Below, piece by piece: positions 1-5,193 of a stretch of 10,344 bases of DNA (positions are counted from its first letter, which is position 1; each line of letters opens with the position of its first letter). Location: NCBI GenBank assembly GCA_023137075.1, contig JAGLQA010000414.1, forward strand, positions 1 to 10,344, written 5' to 3'. This stretch comes from Candidatus Aminicenantota bacterium (GTDB taxonomy: Bacteria > Acidobacteriota > Aminicenantia > UBA2199). The position numbers were made by a program, and so were the translations under genes. The notes under the pieces were generated by a model. The model was not told the origin of the DNA. It was given only the letters and a program-made list of their open reading frames with translations, and searched no databases.

Positions 1-468
1 GCCGCCTTTGTGAACGCGGATGCCGGTTTTTTTTGCCGCTTCGTAAGCCTGTTCGCTTAAGACCGGGCAGGTGGGATCCGCCATCGACACATGTGCCGCA
101 AAACCCTTTCCGAAATAGGTTTTTTCTCTTTTAAAGGTATTATCAAAAAATTGGTCCCAGATAACTAAATCCATCGGTTTCAGTTCTTCTTGCAGCGAAC
201 CCACTGCCGACACCGAAATTAATGTGCCGGCTCCTAACTTTTTCAGGGCAAAAAGGTTGGCCCTGTAATTAACTTCCGATGGAAGCAGGCGATGCCCGAT
301 GCCATGCCGGGAAAGAAAGGCAATGGCTCGTCCCTTCATTGTTCCCAGGAGAATTTTTTCCGACGGTTTGCCGAAAGGGGTGTCTACTTCGATATAGCGG
401 GAATCCTCGATTCCCTTCATCCGGTAGAAGCCGCTTCCGCCGATTACTGCGATTTCTGCGTGATCCAT
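1..468 (-). CDS. mtnP: S-methyl-5'-thioadenosine phosphorylase, 5' part (C-terminus beyond window)
   Basis: The visible 156 codons encode the N-terminal part of a PNP/MTAP-family phosphorylase, which cleaves methylthioadenosine with phosphate to adenine and 5-methylthioribose-1-phosphate in methionine salvage and polyamine by-product recycling (cytoplasm). Landmarks, in order: the phosphate-binding loop IGGSGFY near residues 9-15, TPFGKPSE, the SRHGIGHRLLPSEVNYRAN block carrying the Arg-His phosphate/substrate contacts, SVSAVGSL, and the HVSMADPTCP segment. This order is typical of MTAP. The SAVGSL form and the block after RHG separate it from guanosine/inosine PNPs, although a methylthioinosine-specific variant cannot be excluded without the missing C-terminal substrate loop. 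The start ATG at 468 is preceded by GGAG (477-474) at 5 nt. The gene is truncated only by the window edge (family members are about 260-290 aa). It has its own promoter and is probably not part of the protease operon upstream. Confidence 0.93.
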   Translation of the reverse strand, partial: MDHAEIAVIGGSGFYRMKGIEDSRYIEVDTPFGKPSEKILLGTMKGRAIAFLSRHGIGHRLLPSEVNYRANLFALKKLGAGTLISVSAVGSLQEELKPMDLVIWDQFFDNTFKREKTYFGKGFAAHVSMADPTCPVLSEQAYEAAKKTGIRVHKGG

Positions 469-507
469 TTTGACTCCATTCTGTTATGATTGTTTTTTTG
501 ACATTAT

Positions 508-536
508 ATAATAAAACATCGCGGCGTAGATTTCAA
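508..536 (-). promoter_or_regulatory. sigma70-like promoter of the MTA phosphorylase gene
   Basis: On the minus strand TTGAAA (536-531) is separated by 17 bp from TATTAT (513-508). Transcription would begin near position 501, giving a leader of roughly 33 nt before the ATG at 468. Both boxes are one or two changes from consensus at ideal spacing. The prediction is by eye only. Confidence 0.55.
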
Positions 537-603
537 GATATTGTTGAATTTTAATCTAATTTTGTGGGAAAAAGAGGATTGTGAGCGGGGCCGATGAATA
601 CCC

Positions 604-634
604 GGGGGAACGCGCCCGTGGGACGCATTCCCCC
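604..634. other. GC-rich hairpin in the intergenic region
   Basis: GGGGGAACGC (604-613) and GCATTCCCCC (625-634) form a 10-bp stem with a single C/A mismatch around an 11-nt loop. It lies 98 bp beyond the stop of the cysteine protease gene and upstream of the phosphorylase promoter, so it may end or stabilise the protease transcript. On the minus strand it is not followed by a T-run (next bases are GGGTATTC), so it is not a classical intrinsic terminator in that direction. On the plus strand TTGTTTGT follows, but no plus-strand gene is upstream. The rest of 469-731 holds nothing else that I can support except the promoter at 508-536. Confidence 0.35.
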
Positions 635-731
635 TTGTTTGTATCTTCAGCTTGCAGCGAATGCCGGACTATTCCTTCCATTCCTTAAGGACAGTGAGAC
701 CGAATGGCTGAGATACTATAATTGAGGTGTT

Positions 732-1319
732 TCAGTTGCTCGGGCTGGTAGTGTTGACCAGGGTGTGCTTCCACCTTTGCCCATTGACTCGTGAACCATA
801 GTCACCGAATCCGTAACCTTCACCAAACCAGGGATCCATATAATAGACCACACCGTCCACATATCCCCTGATTACGATAAAATGACCGGAACCGGGGCAG
901 CAGACACGAATAATAAAGGGACGGTTGCCCGCGATTTCGTCGGCCACTTCCGTTTCGCTCAGCGTTCCGTAGAAGCCGTAAGTTTCAATCGCCGGATCGA
1001 CTAAATCGTAAAGGATCATTTCGATGCTTCCGGTCTCCCCGTAAATATAATTGGCATAATTACATCCTTGGGTGGGATCTAAGCAGCAGTAGACAGCTCC
1101 GAAATCGTGCCAATCGGCATTTACCCGGGTATACTCGGCAATGTCACACTGCTCGATGTCGCTGCCGTAGTAGTATAAGACTGCCTGGCTGGTTCCGGCC
1201 CAGCACCACATGGTTTGTTCCTGTTCGCATTCCGGGACATCGAGAACCTGGGAAAACCCGGCTGCCGATATCACGAAAAATATCAAAAAGAATAGGCTGA
1301 TGGTTTTTATAGTCTTCAT
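732..1319 (-). CDS. secreted papain-like cysteine protease, AvrRpt2/C70-like
   Basis: A 195-residue exported protein. The first ~23 residues are a Sec signal peptide (Lys at 2 and 5, hydrophobic core LFFLIFFVISAA, probable cleavage around GFSQ). The mature part has the papain-like order of active-site residues: Gln33 six residues before Cys39 in the motif TMWCWAG, His146 in SGHFIVIRGY, and Asp162 in YYMDPWFGEG. The WCWA motif, the GHF.V.GY strand and DPW match the papain-like cysteine protease AvrRpt2 family (peptidase C70), whose members cluster near this length. Seven cysteines besides the catalytic one (31, 58, 79, 80, 86, 140, 141) suggest disulfides or metal binding in an extracytoplasmic enzyme. 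The start is firm: an AAGGAGGAG Shine-Dalgarno lies 4-5 nt before the ATG and overlaps the stop of the upstream gene, so the two are almost certainly co-transcribed and perhaps coupled. Substrate is unknown. A C39-like bacteriocin-processing role is less likely because no transporter domain is present. Confidence 0.85.
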   Translation of the reverse strand: MKTIKTISLFFLIFFVISAAGFSQVLDVPECEQEQTMWCWAGTSQAVLYYYGSDIEQCDIAEYTRVNADWHDFGAVYCCLDPTQGCNYANYIYGETGSIEMILYDLVDPAIETYGFYGTLSETEVADEIAGNRPFIIRVCCPGSGHFIVIRGYVDGVVYYMDPWFGEGYGFGDYGSRVNGQRWKHTLVNTTSPSN

Positions 1320-1330
1320 GATTCTCCTCC

Positions 1331-1993
1331 TTATTTGACTTCCGCGGGATTATTTTCCCCGGGAACTTCTTTAAAGGTTTCGCGCAGTTCCCGGATTTTT
1401 TCTACCGGGTAGCCTTCATAACCTACCGTAGTGGCCACCCCGGCATTCAGTAATACCCGGGCTGCCGATTCTAAGGGGTAAAGTAGCCCATCGAGTTCTT
1501 TTCCCGGCTGCCGGTTAAATTGCACGAAGTCGCAGTACATCCGGAAATCCCGGACGATCCTGCCGGAAGTGGGTTTGCCTTTGCCCACCACTTTTTCAAA
1601 TTCTGCCAATTCCCGGGCCAATTTGGCGCCGCCAAAACCGGCGAATCGCCACTGGCCGTCAGTTTGAAGCAGTCGCAGCAGCGCCCGGTATTCTCCGTTC
1701 ACGGTCACCGGCACGCGCCAATAACCGGTGGGAAATCCTGTACCCATTTCGTATTCCTGGTAAGGGATACCCAATCCCGCTTTTTTAAATTCGTCCCTGT
1801 TAGAGAAACCGTAATCGCTTTCTTTGTTCACCGGAATATAATTCAATATTTTCGGCAGCTCGTTCCCGGCAAAGACAAACATCCTGTCTATCGACTTTTG
1901 GTCGACCGGTTGACAAAAAACCGCGCTGCTAAACAGGGAAAAAACAAACAACAATAATGTCATTTTTAAAATTCGTTTAAATCTTAATTTCAT
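1331..1993 (-). CDS. exported protein of unknown function, operon partner of the cysteine protease
   Basis: I do not recognise this family. The ORF is open from an ATG at 2032, but the ATG at 1993 has GGAGG at 5 nt and directly precedes a standard signal peptide (KLRFKR then a hydrophobic stretch ending near SSAVFCQ), so I call a 220-residue product. The cysteine before the cleavage region lacks a proper lipobox (VFC), so a lipoprotein is unlikely. The mature domain is soluble and mixed: a YWRVPVTVNGEYRALLRL strand pair and WRFAGFGG around residues 95-125, then a charged helix (AKLARELAEFEKVV), and a Pro/Glu-rich tail. It ends 11 bp before the protease ATG and the protease SD overlaps its stop codon. 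By context it may be a chaperone, inhibitor or separate propeptide for the protease, which is inference from gene order only. Confidence 0.75.
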   Translation of the reverse strand: MKLRFKRILKMTLLLFVFSLFSSAVFCQPVDQKSIDRMFVFAGNELPKILNYIPVNKESDYGFSNRDEFKKAGLGIPYQEYEMGTGFPTGYWRVPVTVNGEYRALLRLLQTDGQWRFAGFGGAKLARELAEFEKVVGKGKPTSGRIVRDFRMYCDFVQFNRQPGKELDGLLYPLESAARVLLNAGVATTVGYEGYPVEKIRELRETFKEVPGENNPAEVK

Positions 1994-2028
1994 GTTTTCC
2001 TCCGTAAATAGAAAAATTTTTAAGGGTC

Positions 2029-2112
2029 TCATTCATTATTTTTTTGCCCTAAATAAAGAAATTTGGTTAAAACAACCTGCTTTTGTTTCAGGTAGCTGCC
2101 CGGACACACCAT
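2029..2112 (-). CDS. possible 27-codon leader ORF
   Basis: On the minus strand an ATG at 2112 is preceded by GGAGG (2121-2117) at 4 nt and opens 27 codons ending in TGA at 2031-2029. The product would be hydrophilic to mildly hydrophobic, with no recognisable domain. Its stop overlaps an in-frame ATG (2032) of the next gene in an ATGA arrangement, and it ends 35 nt before the favoured start of that gene. It could be a leader peptide or a chance ORF; the SD and the overlap are the only support. Confidence 0.25.
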   Translation of the reverse strand: MVCPGSYLKQKQVVLTKFLYLGQKNNE

Positions 2113-2223
2113 AACACCTCCATTCGCTGCATGTTTAGTTTTTACACCACTATTAGTATAAATGGAAATGAGGAATTTTCGCCCTGTTTCATGAAGTGGT
2201 TACTTTTTTTTCAAGACAGCGAT

Positions 2224-2237
2224 TTATTAAGTAATAA
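2224..2237. repeat. short perfect inverted repeat in the intergenic region
   Basis: TTATTA (2224-2229) and TAATAA (2232-2237) are separated by two bases. The dyad lies just downstream of the AraC-type gene's stop and about 230 bp upstream of the exported-protein gene. It is shaped like a small operator, but it is AT-only and could be chance. The remainder of the 267-bp gap 1994-2260 shows no convincing terminator and no convincing promoter for the protease operon. Confidence 0.2.
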
Positions 2238-2260
2238 CCGGGAATACCGGGGGTGCCATT

Positions 2261-5005
2261 TCATGAACCGGTACTTTTTGCCGCATATTCCTTCCTGAAC
2301 CGGGAGGGAGTTAGCCCGGTAAATTTTTTGAAGGCCCGGTTAAACGCGCTCTTGGAATTAAAACCCACTTCATAACCGATCTCGAGGATTGATTTTTGTT
2401 TCATTTGCAGGCTCGTCAACATTTCTCGGGCTTCCCGAATGCGGTAAAAATTTATAAGCTCGTAGAAACTCTTTAGCAAATGTTCATTGATGATCCGGGA
2501 CAAGATGCGGGGGCTTATTTTTAATTTTTTTGAAAACGAATTTAATGATATACGTTCGTCCCGGTAGATTTTTTCCCTTTCGATGCATAGAAGAATCTTC
2601 CGCAGGTATTCCTCCGCTTTCCCGGGAGTCAGGGTTGAGCTTTTGTATTTGTTTCGTCGTTTTCGATAGGATACATATTTCCTTAGCGAGTGGTAAGAGA
2701 AGAAAAAAAAAAGAAGAACAACAACCGGAAACCCGGTCTTGAACAGCAGGGTTTGGTAAAAGGCGTGCTGCAAACGGAAGGAACAGGCAGCACCCTTGTT
2801 GTTCCAGATGCCGTCGCTGTTGCCGGCAATGACCCGGAAACGATAACGACCGGGCGGTACAGCGTTGTAACAGGCGATGCGCGAAGTTCCGGCATCTACC
2901 CATTCCGCATCCACGCCTTCAAACTTATACTTAAACAACACCCGTTCGGGTACAATGAAGCTGAGCGCCAGGTAGTGGATTTCGATATTACCTTTACCGG
3001 GCGGTATTTCGAGCATACTGCCGGGGGTATAAACGGCGCCATCGATAATAATTTTTTTAATTTGCACCGGCGGCGGCAAGGTATTCACCATCAGGTTGTC
3101 CGGGTCAATCACCGAAACCCCCTTTGTCGTGGGAAACCATATTCGGCCATCCCGGGACTGCCAGCCGGCGGGCTGGTTACCACCATTGCATTCGCTGCTC
3201 TTCATGCCGTCTTCTTTGCCGAACAGGATCACCCTGACGGAGGTGGTTGCTCCCTTGATAAAATCCTCGATTTCCCGGTGCCGGACACAGAATATGCCGC
3301 GATTCGAACTCATCCATAGATAACGGTTGCGGTCTTCGAGAATACAGTAAATGGTATCGTCGGGCAATCCATCCTTTTTGCCGATCTGCGTTATTTGCCC
3401 ATCATCGATACGATTCAACCCGCCGCCGTAAGTTCCGGCCCATAAGATACCATCTTCATCTTCATGCAGGCACATCACGATATTATCCGACAGGCCCCGC
3501 TCTTTATCAAAAATCTTCGTTTCACCGTCTTTTAAAAGACACAGACCGCCCCCCCAGGTACCGACCCACAGGAAACCCCGGCTGTCAACCAGCAGCGAAT
3601 TGACCCGGAAATGCAAATCCCTGTGCAGGATAAAGCTCCCGTCAAAAAAGCGATGGACACCCCCGCTATCCGTTCCGGCCCAGAGGTTGCCCTTCTTATC
3701 CGCATATAAAGCCCTGACAAAGTTATCGGACAGGCCATCCACAGTGGTGAACACGGAAACCCGGCCCTTCCACAACCGGTTGATGCCGCCGCCTAAGGTA
3801 CCGAACCACAGGCAGCCTGCCGGCTGTTCGGTGATTGAAATTATGGAATCGGCAGATAGGTTGTCCTGGCCGGTAAGGGGGTGAAAGCGCCCGTCCTGGA
3901 AATAATTAACGCCAAAACCCGTGGTGCCGACCCAGATGCGCCCCCGGCTGTCCTGGAAGAGTCCGAAAACGATATCGCTGGACAGGTCGTTTTTCATGGT
4001 ATAGGTGGTGATTTTAGTATCCTTTAGGCTGTTGAGTCCGCCACCTTCGGTGCCGATCCACAGGATTTTCTCCCGGTCTTCATAAATTGAATAAATCGAT
4101 TGACTGCTCAGGTCACCCCTGCCGCTGAACACGGAAACCCGGTTTGTGCCACTACACACCACGTTGAGTCCGCCACCGTAGGTGCCGAGCCAGAGATTCC
4201 CGGCCCGGTCTTCATGGAGGCAGGTAACATAGTTGTTGGCAAGGCCGTTCCGGGTCGTAAAATGAAATTGTTTCCCCCCCCGTATCCGGATTACACCCTT
4301 TTCCAGGGTACCCACCCACAGGGCACCGCTTCGGTCTTCAAGAATAGAGCTTACCTTTAATTTTTGCGGCCCCTGGTGCTCGACCTCAAACCTCCGGCCC
4401 CGTCTCCTCACCATGAACAGGCCGCAGCCCCTGGTGCCCACCCAGACACGGCCGAAGCGGTCTTCACACAGCGCCCTGACGTTATGGGGCAATATATCTG
4501 CCGGTAAAGGGAGCGGGATTAGTTTGCCCTCATTCAAGATGTTGATCCCATTCCGGGTACCGATCCAGATGGTGCCGTCCCCCGACTCCATGGTCGTCCA
4601 GACTTCATCGCTCAACAGGCCGTTTTGAGTGGTAAATGCCTCGAAATTCCCGTCCCGGAAACGTACCAATCCGCCTCCCCGGGTACCGGCATACAATATC
4701 CCATCCCGGCTGACCATCAGGGAAAGAATTAAAGATTTGGATAAAGCCGGTGTGTTTTCGTGATCAAAAACTTCGAACTCTAAGCCGTCAAAACGGGCCA
4801 ACCCGGCCTCGGTACCCACCCAGAGATAGCCCTCCGGGGTCTGGGTTATGGCGAGCACACTATTCATGGGGAGGCCGTCTTCCATATTCCAGGCCTTATG
4901 CTTATATAAATTAATGGGCTTTGCCGGATCGATAGCGATCAAAATATTTACCCGGAGGAGCAGGAATACAGCGAAAATCGTTTTCAATAATGACAACTTT
5001 CTCAT
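2261..5005 (-). CDS. membrane-bound propeller sensor with AraC-type HTH output, no kinase
   Basis: A 914-residue transmembrane transcription factor. A signal/anchor follows the start (RKLSLLKTIFAVFLLLRVNI). Residues ~59-640 hold fourteen Reg_prop blades of about 43 residues (G.LW.GT..GGL...), consistent with two seven-bladed propellers. A Y_Y_Y domain follows (~672-745, with YKFEGVDAEWV and PPGRYRFRV), then one membrane segment (~753-775) and a short basic linker. The C-terminus (~805-914) is an AraC-type domain with both HTH units: HTH1 about 820-842 (SLNSFSKKLKISPRILSRII) and HTH2 about 872-895 (SILEIGYEVGFNSKSAFNRA), ending with the usual TGLTPSRFRKE. In hybrid two-component sensors a histidine kinase and receiver lie between membrane and HTH; here both are absent, so ligand binding outside presumably acts directly on the HTH inside. 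The reading frame extends to a TTG at 5041, but neither start has a clear SD. ATG 5005 is preferred because the hydrophobic anchor begins there. The gene is divergent from a paralogous phosphatase sensor. Ligand and target promoters are unknown. Confidence 0.88.
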   Translation of the reverse strand: MRKLSLLKTIFAVFLLLRVNILIAIDPAKPINLYKHKAWNMEDGLPMNSVLAITQTPEGYLWVGTEAGLARFDGLEFEVFDHENTPALSKSLILSLMVSRDGILYAGTRGGGLVRFRDGNFEAFTTQNGLLSDEVWTTMESGDGTIWIGTRNGINILNEGKLIPLPLPADILPHNVRALCEDRFGRVWVGTRGCGLFMVRRRGRRFEVEHQGPQKLKVSSILEDRSGALWVGTLEKGVIRIRGGKQFHFTTRNGLANNYVTCLHEDRAGNLWLGTYGGGLNVVCSGTNRVSVFSGRGDLSSQSIYSIYEDREKILWIGTEGGGLNSLKDTKITTYTMKNDLSSDIVFGLFQDSRGRIWVGTTGFGVNYFQDGRFHPLTGQDNLSADSIISITEQPAGCLWFGTLGGGINRLWKGRVSVFTTVDGLSDNFVRALYADKKGNLWAGTDSGGVHRFFDGSFILHRDLHFRVNSLLVDSRGFLWVGTWGGGLCLLKDGETKIFDKERGLSDNIVMCLHEDEDGILWAGTYGGGLNRIDDGQITQIGKKDGLPDDTIYCILEDRNRYLWMSSNRGIFCVRHREIEDFIKGATTSVRVILFGKEDGMKSSECNGGNQPAGWQSRDGRIWFPTTKGVSVIDPDNLMVNTLPPPVQIKKIIIDGAVYTPGSMLEIPPGKGNIEIHYLALSFIVPERVLFKYKFEGVDAEWVDAGTSRIACYNAVPPGRYRFRVIAGNSDGIWNNKGAACSFRLQHAFYQTLLFKTGFPVVVLLFFFFSYHSLRKYVSYRKRRNKYKSSTLTPGKAEEYLRKILLCIEREKIYRDERISLNSFSKKLKISPRILSRIINEHLLKSFYELINFYRIREAREMLTSLQMKQKSILEIGYEVGFNSKSAFNRAFKKFTGLTPSRFRKEYAAKSTGS
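2703..2712 (-). other. T10 homopolymer inside the membrane-segment codons
   Basis: The coding strand reads ten consecutive T across the four Phe codons ~765-768 of the AraC-type sensor's membrane segment. Losing one T would lead to a stop at 2685-2683, a few residues after the membrane segment; gaining one T would lead to a stop at 2486-2484. Either way the HTH output is removed. Runs of this length are known to allow polymerase slippage in bacteria, but whether it occurs here is not shown. Confidence 0.6.
3060..4831 (-). repeat. fourteen coded Reg_prop blade repeats (AraC-type sensor)
   Basis: Tandem protein repeats of about 41-45 residues built around G.LW.GT..GG, each followed by a short strand, a loop often reading NGLS/DDLS, and a strand ending in L.EDR/DSR. 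Blade 13 is the most divergent (MSSNRG core and a longer insertion before blade 14). Blades 6-12 are the most regular, mostly with the GGG or GGL loop. Confidence 0.8.
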
Positions 5006-5012
5006 GGATATT

Positions 5013-5041
5013 ATCTTACCAATTTTCCCCGGATTTGGCAA
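5013..5041 (-). promoter_or_regulatory. candidate leaderless promoter of the AraC-type sensor gene
   Basis: On the minus strand TTGCCA (5041-5036, one change from TTGACA) is 17 bp from TAAGAT (5018-5013, two changes from TATAAT). The ATG at 5005 would fall at about +1 to +2, so the message would be leaderless, which fits the lack of a Shine-Dalgarno there. No other pair of boxes with good spacing was found upstream; a TATAAT at 5090-5085 lacks a matching -35. Confidence 0.3.
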
Positions 5042-5111
5042 AGTGAATGCAAAAAATTCATTTTTTAACGATAATGGGAAAATTATAATTACTGATCGTA
5101 CTTTTCTTTTA

Positions 5112-5141
5112 TTGATAACAGCGACATTATCATGATATAAT
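5112..5141 (+). promoter_or_regulatory. extended -10 promoter of the SpoIIE sensor gene
   Basis: TTGATA (5112-5117) and TATAAT (5136-5141) lie 18 bp apart, and TG one base before the -10 (5133-5134) makes it an extended -10. Transcription would begin near 5148. The ATG at 5140 overlaps the -10 box and would be upstream of the message, so the translation start must lie further in. Confidence 0.6.
5128..5137. promoter_or_regulatory. palindrome over the -10 of the SpoIIE sensor gene (possible operator)
   Basis: TATCATGATA is a perfect 10-bp palindrome covering the spacer end and first half of the -10 box; the flanking arms CATTAT (5125-5130) and ATAATG (5137-5142) also mirror each other. Placed here, a bound protein would block the polymerase. 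The divergent AraC-type sensor is an obvious candidate regulator, although AraC proteins more often bind direct repeats. Confidence 0.3.
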
Positions 5142-5193
5142 GAACAAGGTTGCAGCAGTCCGGCGTGTATTTAAAAAATGTGAGGTTAACCCG

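Noticed and set aside
279..489. Two short plus-strand ORFs at the left end
   Set aside because: Both are antisense shadows of the MTA phosphorylase gene, whose motifs are clear.
498..503. TTGACA on the plus strand as a -35 box
   Set aside because: No -10 at a suitable distance (GCGGCG follows) and no plus-strand gene downstream.
1520..1957. 145-codon plus-strand ORF
   Set aside because: Antisense to the exported partner protein, with no SD and low-complexity translation.
2075..2093. Short hairpin followed by TGTTTT on the minus strand as a terminator of the AraC-type gene
   Set aside because: Only 5 bp of stem and a broken T-run; too weak to call.
2083..2298. 71-codon plus-strand ORF in the intergenic gap
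   Set aside because: Starts with TTG, has no SD, crosses into the 3' end of the AraC-type gene and shows no domain.
2690..3319. 209-codon plus-strand ORF
   Set aside because: It is opposite the Y_Y_Y and membrane part of the AraC-type sensor; composition is that of a shadow frame and no SD precedes it.
5044..5060. TGAAT-N7-ATTCA inverted repeat in the divergent region
   Set aside because: Short arms around an A-rich spacer in AT-rich DNA; expected by chance.
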